DNA of 64,000 bases from Bradyrhizobium diazoefficiens (GTDB lineage Bacteria > Pseudomonadota > Alphaproteobacteria > Rhizobiales > Xanthobacteraceae), in NCBI RefSeq assembly GCF_018131185.1, contig NZ_JAFCJE010000002.1, forward strand, positions 558,001-622,000, read 5' to 3'. The translations under genes and the position numbers were made by a program. This document shows, one piece after another, positions 43,871 through 54,211 of this stretch. Numbering within the stretch: position 1 is the stretch's first letter; each line of letters begins with the position of its first letter. The notes beneath the pieces were generated by a model. It was not told the origin of the DNA. It worked only from the letters and a program-made list of their open reading frames with translations, and did not search any database.

Positions 43871-43975
43871 TTCTCCCTCGCCCCGCTTGCGGGGAGAGGG
43901 TCAGGGTGAGGGGGAATCTCCGCGGGGGCGGTGAGAGGCGGACTCGTGGAGAGCTCCTCTCACCCGGAATTCAAG
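43871..43975. repeat. G/C-rich palindromic repeat between tctC and tctB
   Basis: CCTCGCCCCGC and GCGGGGAGAGG form a stem with one mismatch and a TT loop, followed by GGGTCAGGGTGAGGGG and a later CTCCTCTCACCCGG that can pair with it. It lies inside the tct operon, where it could lower expression of the membrane subunits relative to the binding protein. Confidence 0.65.
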
Positions 43976-44051
43976 CTGAGCTTGATTACGCCTCTGGCTG
44001 CATCCGCCTTCGCCAAGGCCTGGGCGGACAAGCGCGGAGCGAGGTGAAACA

Positions 44052-45044
44052 TCACGCCTTGCTCAGGCCCGCCGCCTTCATCGCCTCGCCCATCTGGGCG
44101 TCTCCCTTGTCCATGAAGCCGGCGAAATGGGCCGCATCGCCCCACACGGTGCCGAAGCCGCGGTTGCTCATGAAGTCCTTGAACTCGGCGGAGTCGTAGA
44201 CCTTCTTCAGGGCCGCGGTGAGCTTCGTTGCGATCTCCGGCGGCAGGTTCTTCGGTGCGCCGATGCCGCGCCAGGCGCCGGTCGCGTAGTCGATGCCCAT
44301 CGCCTCCTTCAGCGTCGGCACGTCCTTGAAGATCGGGTTGCGCGCCGGCGCCATGATGGCGAGGCTCCTGGCCTTGCCCGCCTCGATGATGGCGCGCGCC
44401 TCCGGCACCGAGCAGGTGGTGAGGTCGAGACCGCCGGCGGCGAGATCCTGCATCGCCGGCGCCGCGCCATTCGAGGGCACCCAGGCGACCTGGTTGGCGG
44501 GCAGGCCCATCGCCTGCATCCAGCCGACCAGCGCCAGATGCCAGATGCCGCCCTGGCCGGTGCCCGAGGCCTTGAACTTGCCGGGAGGCGCCGCCTTGAT
44601 CGCGTCGGCGAGTTCCTTGACTGTCTTGTAGGGCGAGGACGAGGAGACCTGGATGCCGGGCGGATCCTCGTTCATCAGGGCCAGCGGCGTGTAGCTCTTC
44701 GGCGTCAGCTCGGTGAGGCCCTGCCAGTGCATCATCGAGATTTCGACGGTGAGCATGCCGATGGTGTAGCCGTCGGGCTGCGCGGTCGCGATCGCGCTAT
44801 GGCCGACGACGCCGGAGCCGCCGGTGCGGTTGACCACGTTGAAGGGCTGGCCGAGGTCCTTTTCCAGCAGCGCCGCGACGATGCGCGCGGTCGCATCGGT
44901 TCCGCCGCCGGCGCCCCAGGGCACGATCACTGTGACCGGCCGGGCCGGATAGGCTTGTGCGAGTGCAGGCTTGAATCCGAAAGCGGCGGATGCGGCGACT
45001 GCGGCGGTCGAAGCCGCAAAGGTGCGGCGCGAAATCTTGGACAT
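44052..45044 (-). CDS. tctC: TctC, periplasmic solute-binding protein (Bug family)
   Basis: A 330-residue extracytoplasmic receptor. The twin-arginine-like signal SRRTFAASTAAVAASAA ends near ALAQA; mature sequence begins AYPARPVTVIVPWGAGGGTD, the Bug-family hallmark. GGGAGGC stands upstream of the ATG at 45044. First gene of tctCBA. A 204-base gap with a hairpin repeat separates it from tctB, which would favour excess binding protein. The ligand is unknown. Confidence 0.92.
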   Translation of the reverse strand: MSKISRRTFAASTAAVAASAAFGFKPALAQAYPARPVTVIVPWGAGGGTDATARIVAALLEKDLGQPFNVVNRTGGSGVVGHSAIATAQPDGYTIGMLTVEISMMHWQGLTELTPKSYTPLALMNEDPPGIQVSSSSPYKTVKELADAIKAAPPGKFKASGTGQGGIWHLALVGWMQAMGLPANQVAWVPSNGAAPAMQDLAAGGLDLTTCSVPEARAIIEAGKARSLAIMAPARNPIFKDVPTLKEAMGIDYATGAWRGIGAPKNLPPEIATKLTAALKKVYDSAEFKDFMSNRGFGTVWGDAAHFAGFMDKGDAQMGEAMKAAGLSKA

Positions 45045-45261
45045 TGAATGCCTCCCAGCGGCGCCCGTGACGCCGGGCGCTCTTGTCAATGGCGGCATTC
45101 TAGTCGGCTTTGCAGCGCCGCCGCAAGGTAGCGCTACCAACGAGATCGACATGCTGTGTGAAAATGGCATGCCCATCGGATGGGCAGTCGGAAATCGGGT
45201 GGGTTTTGCCCGCACGCGCCGTCAATCTGAGCGCGCAACGAAAGCCAAAGGCAAGCCATCC

Positions 45262-45729
45262 ATGACCCAAGCCTATTACAGCGCGGTGCTGGACCGCCCG
45301 CTGGACGAAGTCTGGTCGCTGATCCGCGATTTCAACAATTATCCCGCTTATATCGACGGCGTCAGCGAGAGCGTGATCGAAGACGACAAGCGCGGCGACG
45401 AAGTCGGCGCCATCAGGCGCTTCTGCTATCTCGGCAATTGGATTCGCCAGAGCCTGGTCGATCACTCGGACCGGCAGCACAGCCTGACCTATGCCGGTCT
45501 TGAAGCGCTGCCGTACCCGGAAGATGACGGAAGCCGGATGCCGGCGCCGACGCGTTATCAAGGCACCATGCATCTGCGCCCGATTACCGAGGGCGACCGC
45601 ACGCTCATCGAATGGTCGGTCGACCTCGAGACCGAGCCCGCGGACGCCGATCGCTGGCAAGCGTTGTTCGCGTCCTGGATTCCCAGTTGGACGGATTCGC
45701 TTGCGCGGACGCTGGCTCGGGCCGGTTAG
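45262..45729 (+). CDS. SRPBCC family protein (polyketide cyclase/START-like)
   Basis: A 155-residue helix-grip-fold protein, start MTQAYYSAVLDRPLDEVWSL, the common N-terminal strand and helix of the SRPBCC fold. No catalytic signature can be read; such proteins bind hydrophobic ligands. It diverges from tctC and ends seven bases from the end of the convergent DUF3298 gene. ATG 45262 is preferred since the frame upstream overlaps the tctC start region. Confidence 0.8.
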   Translation: MTQAYYSAVLDRPLDEVWSLIRDFNNYPAYIDGVSESVIEDDKRGDEVGAIRRFCYLGNWIRQSLVDHSDRQHSLTYAGLEALPYPEDDGSRMPAPTRYQGTMHLRPITEGDRTLIEWSVDLETEPADADRWQALFASWIPSWTDSLARTLARAG

Positions 45730-45736
45730 CGATCGC

Positions 45737-46525
45737 TCACGGCTCGTCCGCATCGCCCTTGGGCCGCGCGCCGCCGAAGATGCGGTTGCCTTCCGCTGTA
45801 AGGTAAGGCTTCAGCGTCTCCCAGGACACGAAGGCGACGTACTCGCCCTCGGCATAGGGACCGACGGCGTAGGGTGGGTAGTGGAAGGTGAGGCCGGAGC
45901 TCTTTCCGGCTTCAGTTGACGGCGCGAGCGTCACCGCGCCGATCTTGAGCAGGGTCGGTTTCGACTCCTTGAACCATTCGTCGGTTGCGGTCTCGCTGGC
46001 GTCGCGCTTCTTCTTCTCGGCTTTCAGCGAGGTGATGATGGCCTTCACCATCGCCTTCATGGTCGCGCCGTTGTCGGCGGTCTCGGTGAAGAACGGCCGA
46101 ATCGAGATGCGCTTGTTGTCGGTCTTGTCCCACAGGATCGTGTTCACGTCCGAATTGGGATGCGCGCCGCGAGTGTTCATGTAGTCGTTGCGGAGGACGC
46201 TGACATAGCGATCGGCGACGACGGAGCGCGTTTCATATTTGCGCTCAAAATCCCAACCGCCTTCTTTAAAGAACTGCGGATCGGCTTTGCGTGAGGCGGC
46301 AGCTTCGGCCGCGTTCTTGTCGAGCCATTTCTTGCCCTCGGCCAGGCAATCGGCCGCGAGTGCCGCATCAGCCTTGATCCTATCGTCGAGGAACACGCGC
46401 GCCTCGATACTTTTGTTGTTGATGACGGCGTCGGGCTTGGGGTCGGCGGCGAGGGCGGGACCGAACAGCGCGCTACAAACCGTGACGACAGCGAGCGCGC
46501 GCATGAACATTGGCGCGAAAAACAT
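45737..46525 (-). CDS. DUF3298 (RsiV-like) exported protein
   Basis: A 262-residue exported protein with a signal peptide (about 1-26, ending FGPALAA). A DUF3298 domain with YHYPPYAVGPYAEGEY-like C-terminal motif (here FHYPPYAVGPYAEGEYVAF) follows; this domain occurs in RsiV and lysozyme-binding proteins. Unlike RsiV it has no cytoplasmic anti-sigma part. ATG 46525 has AAGGA about ten bases upstream; a GTG one codon earlier is an alternative. It lies just downstream of the mutase large-subunit gene on the same strand. Confidence 0.82.
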   Translation of the reverse strand: MFFAPMFMRALAVVTVCSALFGPALAADPKPDAVINNKSIEARVFLDDRIKADAALAADCLAEGKKWLDKNAAEAAASRKADPQFFKEGGWDFERKYETRSVVADRYVSVLRNDYMNTRGAHPNSDVNTILWDKTDNKRISIRPFFTETADNGATMKAMVKAIITSLKAEKKKRDASETATDEWFKESKPTLLKIGAVTLAPSTEAGKSSGLTFHYPPYAVGPYAEGEYVAFVSWETLKPYLTAEGNRIFGGARPKGDADEP

Positions 46526-46563
46526 CACGCAGGATCCTTCTTATCGGAAGATCGACGGCGAAG

Positions 46564-48720
<2,157 letters not shown>

Positions 48721-48736
48721 GGCTTCAACCATATCC

Positions 48737-49201
48737 TCAATCATGATCCGGATGCTGATGGCTGACGATGGTCGCCATCTTCTCCGGTCCGTAATTCTGT
48801 TGCGTGGTCTGGCTCGGCAGATTGGCGATGCCGACCACCCAGCCGAGGCGGGATTCGGTGCCGAACTGCCGCGTCGGGATCACCCGGTCGGGACGGTCGA
48901 AAGCGCCGGTCATGATCTCGATCCGGTCGCCGTCAATGCGGCCGAAGCTCAGCGGCGTGCCGCAGGCGGCGCAGAAGCCTCGTTCGGCGATGGTGGAGGA
49001 GCGGAAGAACGACGGCTGTCCCCTGGTCCAGGCAAAGTCGGTCTTGTTGATGTCGGCGAATGAGGCGAACGGCGCACCTGCCGCCTTCTGGCACATCCGG
49101 CAGTGACAGATCGAGACCCTGTTCGGCGCTGTCGTGACTCCGAAGCGTACCGCCCCGCATTGGCAACCGCCGGTGAGAACGGGTTTGCTGATATCGGTCA
49201 T
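48737..49201 (-). CDS. GFA family (glutathione-dependent formaldehyde-activating-like) zinc protein
   Basis: A 154-residue protein with the GFA/CENP-V zinc pattern: Cys13 and Cys15 ([10 protein letters not shown]), Cys32, Cys34 and Cys37 (CHCRMC), Cys77 and Cys80 (FCAACG). Most GFA members are not proven formaldehyde enzymes. Its start overlaps the stop of the small mutase subunit by four bases, and it ends 16 bases before the large subunit, so it is translated as the middle gene of the mutase operon. A role in mutase function would be inference from position only. Confidence 0.88.
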   Translation of the reverse strand: MTDISKPVLTGGCQCGAVRFGVTTAPNRVSICHCRMCQKAAGAPFASFADINKTDFAWTRGQPSFFRSSTIAERGFCAACGTPLSFGRIDGDRIEIMTGAFDRPDRVIPTRQFGTESRLGWVVGIANLPSQTTQQNYGPEKMATIVSHQHPDHD

Positions 49202-51069
49202 GCCTGCTCCCTTCGTCGATAGGCGTCTTGCAGGGTCGCAAGCGCATCGCCGCCGGCGAAGACGAAACCGGTGACGCCGGCCGCGCGCAGGGCGGCCTCG
49301 GCATCTGTCGGGCGGCCTGCCAGATAGATATGTCGTCCGCCGGCCGTTTGCAGGGCCTTCGCCGCGGCTTCGGCGTGTTCCGCATAGACCCTGTCGCTGG
49401 AACAAAGGCAGGCGAATTCGGCGCCGGAGGCCTTGAAGGCGGCGGCCAGCTTGGCCGGATCGGCAAAGCCCTCGCTGTCGACGGCTTGAATGCCGCCGGC
49501 CTCGAAGAAGCTTTTCGCAAAGGTCGCACGCGCCGTGAAATCGGCGGGCGTACCGAGATTGGCCAGAAACACTTTTGGCCGAGCGCCGCGAGCCTTCAAC
49601 GCCGCATCGGATTTGTCGCGCAGCGCCTCGAACGGTTGGGCAAGCCGGATCGGCGGCAGCGCGTCGAACTTGTATTTCTGCTCGCCATAGGGTGCCAGCG
49701 CGACCGGCGTCGCCTTGAGCACGTTCGTTTCGCTCTCGTGCAGGTTCGGAAACTCGCTGGCGCCGGTCAGCACGTCGCGGCGCTTTGCGATATTGGCGTC
49801 ACGCGCCTTCCGCGCAGCCGCGACCTTGCTCTGGAACAGGCATTGCTGAAGTGCGCCAAACGCGCCACCGGCTGTCTCGCTTTCCTGGAACAGCGCCCAC
49901 GCGGCCTCGCAAAGCTGCGCGGTCAGCGTCTCGATGCCGCCGCTGCCTGCCGCGGGATCGCTGACCTTGCCGAGGTTGCTTTCCTCCAGCAGCAAAAGCT
50001 GCGTGTTGCGCGCAACGCGGCGCGCGAACGGATCGGGCAGGCCAAGTGCCAGCGTATGCGGCAGCACGGTGATCGCGTTGGCGCCGGCGAGCCCGGCGGC
50101 AAACGTCGCGATGGTCGCCCGCAGCATGTTCACATAGGGGTCGCGCTGCGTCAGCATGCGCCAGGCGGTATCGGCAGCGATGAACAGCGGCTTTGGCGTC
50201 AGTCCGCAGGCCGTCTCGATACGCGCCCACAACAGCCGCAGCGCGCGGAATTTCGCCATGGTCAGGAACTGGTCGGCATCCGCGGCGAGCCGCGCATAGA
50301 CCATGCCTTGGGCCTGTTCCAGAGGAATGCCGGCGCCTTCGATCGCGCGCAGATAAGCAACGCCGCAGGAGAGCACGAAGGCAAGCTCCTGCACCTCGGA
50401 GCCACCGGCATCGTGGATCACGCGGCCGTCGGCAGAAACGAACGGGCCCTTGAAGCCGAGCCCGGCCAGGCCCTTGATAGCCCCGGCGACGGCGGGAATG
50501 ATTTCCTCCCAGGTATAGGGGCTGTGGCCCCACACCGCGAGGGCCGCGAGCGGATCGAGGCCGAAGCGGATGTCGCAGGCGGCGGGGTCGAGGCCCCGGC
50601 TCTTCACATATTCCGCGACATGGATCGCCGCCATCCGCGACTGCGGCCCGATCTGGAGCTCGAGGCCGATGCCGGCATCGAGATGGATGTCCTTCAAAAC
50701 CTTTGCGACCGCATCGGCCGACGGTTCCAGACCGAAACCATGAGCGCTGCTGCCGCCGGCGAACACCAGAGCGAGCCCGGTCGCGCCGTTCTCCAGATCC
50801 TGCAACGCCTGCGCATTCGCGAGCGCCGCATCGGGATGGTCGATCCGCTGGATGATCTGCCAGGGCGCCGCTGGCGGCCGCCCCACCACCGGGGCAGCGC
50901 CTTTGACGCGCGGATAGAGCGGCTCGATCTTCAGCCCGTCATAGGTCTTGCCGACCAGCTTCTCGAACGGCGCGCCCTTCAGCACGCCGTCGACCAGCTT
51001 GCGCCAGTCTTCGACGGTTGCCTGGGGAAAATCCGCCGCCAGCGGCAGGTCGTCAGTCACGGAGGTCAT
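49198..51069 (-). CDS. Methylmalonyl-CoA mutase, small (non-catalytic) subunit
   Basis: A 623-residue homologue of the large subunit. The barrel is kept, but the C-terminal domain has ANLGTPADFTARATF where the B12-binding DxHxxG would stand, so it cannot hold cobalamin, as is normal for the small subunit of heterodimeric mutases. ATG 51069 (MTSVTDDLPLAADFPQ) fits better than 51096. First gene of the operon: small subunit, GFA, large subunit. Confidence 0.93.
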   Translation of the reverse strand: MTSVTDDLPLAADFPQATVEDWRKLVDGVLKGAPFEKLVGKTYDGLKIEPLYPRVKGAAPVVGRPPAAPWQIIQRIDHPDAALANAQALQDLENGATGLALVFAGGSSAHGFGLEPSADAVAKVLKDIHLDAGIGLELQIGPQSRMAAIHVAEYVKSRGLDPAACDIRFGLDPLAALAVWGHSPYTWEEIIPAVAGAIKGLAGLGFKGPFVSADGRVIHDAGGSEVQELAFVLSCGVAYLRAIEGAGIPLEQAQGMVYARLAADADQFLTMAKFRALRLLWARIETACGLTPKPLFIAADTAWRMLTQRDPYVNMLRATIATFAAGLAGANAITVLPHTLALGLPDPFARRVARNTQLLLLEESNLGKVSDPAAGSGGIETLTAQLCEAAWALFQESETAGGAFGALQQCLFQSKVAAARKARDANIAKRRDVLTGASEFPNLHESETNVLKATPVALAPYGEQKYKFDALPPIRLAQPFEALRDKSDAALKARGARPKVFLANLGTPADFTARATFAKSFFEAGGIQAVDSEGFADPAKLAAAFKASGAEFACLCSSDRVYAEHAEAAAKALQTAGGRHIYLAGRPTDAEAALRAAGVTGFVFAGGDALATLQDAYRRREQA

Positions 51070-51150
51070 GCGGCGAGGGGCTCCCAAACGTCTCATTATT
51101 CGCAGGCGAAATTGCCACGGCGGACCGTCCCTGCAAACGGTTGTTTTTGG

Positions 51151-51642
51151 TTAACCGGTATCCGGAAGCCGCTCAATGCCTTGCGTCGAGACGCTGGCGA
51201 GCCCGTCGCGCACACGGACGCCGGAGATCACGCGGTCGGGCGCGATTTCGGCCAGCGGCACCAGCACGAAGGCGCGCTCGAACAGGCGCGGATGCGGCAG
51301 GGTCAGATCGGGCTTCTGCAAGGAGACATCGTCGTAGGCGATCATGTCGAGATCGAGCGTGCGCGGTCCCCAACGCCGCGCCTTGTCCCGGGTGCGGCCG
51401 AACTTCTGCTCGACCTTCTGCAGCACGAACAGCAGCGCGTGCGGATCGAGACTGGTCTCGATCTCGATACAGGCATTGATGAAGGGGGCCTGATCCTCGT
51501 CGCCCCAGGGCGGCGTCGCGTAATCCGAGGAGCGCGCGATCAGCGCACCCTGCGCCACGCCGCAAATATGGGCGATCGCCTTGGTGAATGTCGCGCGGAC
51601 ATCGCCGACATTGCCGCCGAGCGCGATCAGCACGCTTGCCAT
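51151..51642 (-). CDS. folK: FolK, 6-hydroxymethyl-dihydropterin pyrophosphokinase
   Basis: A 163-residue enzyme transferring pyrophosphate from ATP to 6-hydroxymethyl-dihydropterin in folate synthesis. The signature RWGPRTLDLDMI at 90-101 holds the magnesium-binding Asp97 and Asp99; the N-terminal ALGGNVGD is the pterin-site strand. It starts one base after folB ends. Last gene of folP-folB-folK. Confidence 0.94.
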   Translation of the reverse strand: MASVLIALGGNVGDVRATFTKAIAHICGVAQGALIARSSDYATPPWGDEDQAPFINACIEIETSLDPHALLFVLQKVEQKFGRTRDKARRWGPRTLDLDMIAYDDVSLQKPDLTLPHPRLFERAFVLVPLAEIAPDRVISGVRVRDGLASVSTQGIERLPDTG

Positions 51643-51643
51643 C

Positions 51644-52012
51644 TTATGGATGCCGCGAGCGCGTCAGCATGATGCCGACATCGTCGAAGATCGCGGCAAT
51701 CGGCGCATGCGGCTTGTGCACGGTGATCTTCACGGCGCGGATGCGCGGGAAGTGCGAGAGGATGGCGTCGGCCACCGCGCCGGCTGCGCGCTCCAGCAGC
51801 CTGTAATTGGTGTTCTTGAACGCCGCCGTCGTCGTCGCCACGACGTCGGCGTAGGACACGGTGTCGGCGAGCCTGTCGCTGCGCGAGGGCTCCGACAAAT
51901 CGGTGTAGAGCTCGAGGTCGATGACGAAGCGCTGGCCGACCTCGGTCTCGTGGTCCATCACGCCGTGGCGGGCGTGGATCGACAGGCCGGTGACGAAGAT
52001 CGTATCGGTCAT
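51644..52012 (-). CDS. folB: FolB, dihydroneopterin aldolase
   Basis: A 122-residue T-fold enzyme cleaving dihydroneopterin to 6-hydroxymethyl-dihydropterin and glycolaldehyde. The pterin-anchoring glutamate lies in YRLLERAAGAVADAIL and the catalytic lysine in KITVHKPHAPI, both typical. The start overlaps the folP stop by four bases (ATGA). Confidence 0.93.
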   Translation of the reverse strand: MTDTIFVTGLSIHARHGVMDHETEVGQRFVIDLELYTDLSEPSRSDRLADTVSYADVVATTTAAFKNTNYRLLERAAGAVADAILSHFPRIRAVKITVHKPHAPIAAIFDDVGIMLTRSRHP

Positions 52013-52869
52013 TGCTTGCCCTCGATTGCGTTCGCCACCCGCAGGGCCTGCAGGGTCTCGGCGATGTCATGGGTCCGGATGATCTTTGCGCCGCGCTGCG
52101 CGGCGATCAGGTGCGCGGCGATCGAACCGGCGAGCCGCTCCTTCGGCTCGGACGGCGACACCGAGGCGATGAAGCGTTTTCGCGAGGCACCGACGAGGAT
52201 CGGCAGGCCGAACATCTCGAATTCGCGCAAGCGCGCCAGCGCGGTCATGCTCTGCTCGGCGGTCTTGCCGAAGCCGATGCCGGGGTCGAGCACGATCTTG
52301 TCGCGCGCGATGCCGGCCTTAGCGGCGATATCCAGCGAACGCAGGAAGAACGTCTTCATGTCCGTGATGATGTCGATGGCGGGATCGGCGTCGTCGCGGT
52401 TGTGCATGACGATGACCGGAACGCCTTTCGCGGCCACCAGGGGCGCCATCGCGGCGTCGCGCTGCAGGCCCCAGACGTCGTTGGCGATCGCCGCGCCCTG
52501 GTCGAGCGCGAAGGCCACCACCTCCGCCTTCATGCTGTCGATCGAGACCGGCACGCCGAGGGCGACCACGCCCGCCAGCACCGGCTTCAGCCGGGCGAGC
52601 TCGTCGTCCGCCGTGACGGCCTTCGCGCCCTTGTAGGGCCGGGTGGACTCGGCGCCGATATCGATGATGTCGACGCCATCGGCGATCATCGCCCGCGCCC
52701 GCGCGAGCGCCTGCTCGGGCGCGATGAACTCGCCACCATCGGAGAAGGAGTCCGGGGTGATGTTGAGCACGCCCATCACGGCCGGAATGGGCCGTTCCAG
52801 CAGCGTCCGCAGCGGATCAAGCCCGGCCGAGCCGGCCGGCGGGACGGATGGGAAGGGCGAGGCATTCAT
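52009..52869 (-). CDS. folP: FolP, dihydropteroate synthase
   Basis: A 286-residue TIM-barrel enzyme condensing pterin pyrophosphate with p-aminobenzoate, the sulfonamide target. Signature 1 (GVLNITPDSFSDGG, 33-46) and signature 2 (DIGAESTRPYKGA) are intact. ATG 52869 gives a normal N-terminus; the frame is open to 52932 but that part is Pro/Arg-rich. First gene of the folate operon; no clear ribosome-binding site is seen. Confidence 0.93.
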   Translation of the reverse strand: MNASPFPSVPPAGSAGLDPLRTLLERPIPAVMGVLNITPDSFSDGGEFIAPEQALARARAMIADGVDIIDIGAESTRPYKGAKAVTADDELARLKPVLAGVVALGVPVSIDSMKAEVVAFALDQGAAIANDVWGLQRDAAMAPLVAAKGVPVIVMHNRDDADPAIDIITDMKTFFLRSLDIAAKAGIARDKIVLDPGIGFGKTAEQSMTALARLREFEMFGLPILVGASRKRFIASVSPSEPKERLAGSIAAHLIAAQRGAKIIRTHDIAETLQALRVANAIEGKQ

Positions 52870-52939
52870 GCGCGTGGCTTTGCGCGGTCGGGGAGGGGGA
52901 GTCAAGCGGGGAGGGGATTGAATGAACGCCACTCTCTAA

Positions 52940-53072
52940 CCGTCACCCTGAGGTGGCCGCTTCTTCCGCGGCCCTCAAAGGGCGACGGCCCGGCTTTCTC
53001 CGTACCGATGTGAAGGTGGCCGGCCATCCTTCGAGGCTCCCCGTGCACGTCTCGCACCTCAGGATGACAGAG
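52940..53072. repeat. Dispersed repeat, CGTCACCC...CCTCAGGATGA family, copy 2
   Basis: It shares long blocks with 18098-18227: GCGGCCCTC, AGGGCGACGGCCCGGCT, CATCCTTCGAGGCTCCC, CTCGCACCTCAGGATGA. Ends CCGTCACCCTGAGGTG and CACCTCAGGATGACAG pair imperfectly. It lies between the folP start and the end of the DUF4332 gene, both on the minus strand. Confidence 0.75.
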
Positions 53073-53078
53073 CTGGTA

Positions 53079-53486
53079 TCAATACGTGATCTTCGGCTGC
53101 AGCTTCTTCGCCTTGGCGATGATGTCGCCGACCGACTTCTCGGACGGCAGGATGCGGAGCAGCTTCTTCTTCTCGTTGGCGTCGCGCATGCTCTGGGCGA
53201 GCCTGGCCGGATTTCGAAAGGCGAGCTCGCGCACGGTGGTGACGCCGGCGGCGCGGACCAGGCCGACCTTGGCGCGGCCCATGCCGGGGATGCGCATGTA
53301 GTCGGAGACGTTGGCCCATTCCAGCAGCAACTGCTCGCTGATGCCGGTCTGGGCGGAAAGCGCCTTGCGGCCCTTTACCGTGCCGGCCGCCTCGAGCAGC
53401 GCATCGGTGGTGCGGATGCCCAGCGCCTTCAGCTTGTTGGCGGCAAAGACCGACAGGCCCTCAATCTCGGAGATCGGATATGTCAT
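53079..53486 (-). CDS. DUF4332 helix-hairpin-helix protein
   Basis: A 135-residue protein with two helix-hairpin-helix-like units: ISEIEGLSVFAANKLKALGI (5-24) and MRIPGMGRAKVGLVRAAGV (63-81). This is the DUF4332 pattern; such domains usually contact DNA or act as protein connectors. No catalytic residues are seen. It lies just downstream of a dispersed repeat and upstream of the folate operon, with no obvious functional link. Confidence 0.85.
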   Translation of the reverse strand: MTYPISEIEGLSVFAANKLKALGIRTTDALLEAAGTVKGRKALSAQTGISEQLLLEWANVSDYMRIPGMGRAKVGLVRAAGVTTVRELAFRNPARLAQSMRDANEKKKLLRILPSEKSVGDIIAKAKKLQPKITY

Positions 53487-53512
53487 GATACTCGATATGA
53501 AATGCCAAGGCT

Positions 53513-53878
53513 TCAGGCGAACTGGCTGAGGCCCGGCGTCCCCGCAACGATCTTGCCCATCTGATCTGCTCCGATTTTGTCTCGACCGAAGCGGAAAAGT
53601 TCACGAGCGATGTTTTGAATCTCCGACATGCCAAGTCCCAGGCCCATCAGGCGCGTGCCGACCGCCATTAGGCCGCCGCCCATCAGCCGTGACAGTCCGC
53701 CGCCGCTCCTGGAGGCCTCGATTGCGGCTTCCGCTCCGGGGATCTGATCGATCAGGGCCTGCACGCTGTCGGAAGGACCCTCGCTGCGGAGGAAGCCCAG
53801 GATGATGCCGACGGTCTTTTCAGCGACAGCACCATCTATGCTGGCGTTTGTCGCCAGCCGCCCGATCAGCTCGTCCAT
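53513..53878 (-). CDS. DUF2267/YidB-like small helical protein
   Basis: A 121-residue protein, MDELIGRLATNASIDGAVAE then KTVGIILGFLRSEGP, resembling DUF2267-like proteins. A Gly-rich stretch (GGGLSRLMGGGLMAVGTRLMG, about 59-79, given here as description of composition) could be a membrane-interacting hinge. Family assignment is from sequence feel rather than a diagnostic motif. It sits 26 bases upstream of the DUF4332 gene and may be co-transcribed with it. Confidence 0.65.
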   Translation of the reverse strand: MDELIGRLATNASIDGAVAEKTVGIILGFLRSEGPSDSVQALIDQIPGAEAAIEASRSGGGLSRLMGGGLMAVGTRLMGLGLGMSEIQNIARELFRFGRDKIGADQMGKIVAGTPGLSQFA

Positions 53879-54211
53879 AAGGCCCGCCCCTCAGCCGGTT
53901 GTATGCTCTCAAAAATGATCTTGAGCCGGTGTGATGTGAAATACAAGCGATGAACGCGGTCGTCGTCGCGATTCATCTTCGAACGCGCGAAAGGTGTTGC
54001 AGCGCTGCAAGAGCGGAGATGGAATCGGCGAAAAATTGCCGCGTTGCGAACGGCTCGTGCCTACTTTCGGCTGATGTCGTCCACCTATCCGACAATGTCG
54101 CAGGCCGGGCGCGTTGAACGGTTTCAATCGACGTGCGACATGCATTAAACTACGGAACTACCGCCTTTGAGTTTCAAGACGCGAAACCCGGCAGAGAGAT
54201 CAGAGAGAACA
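53879..54211. other. Divergent intergenic region upstream of the HerA-like ATPase
   Basis: 333 bases with no supported gene. It contains a small inverted repeat TTGAA-CGGT-TTCAA near 54116 and an AGAGAGAAC ribosome-binding site just before the ATG at 54212. No sigma-70 or EcfG promoter could be recognised; a GGAAC near 54156 lacks a correctly spaced CGTT. Confidence 0.45.

Noticed and set aside
49228..51672. 2.4-kb plus-strand open frame opposite the small mutase subunit and folK
   Set aside because: Antisense shadow of two clear genes; no family features.
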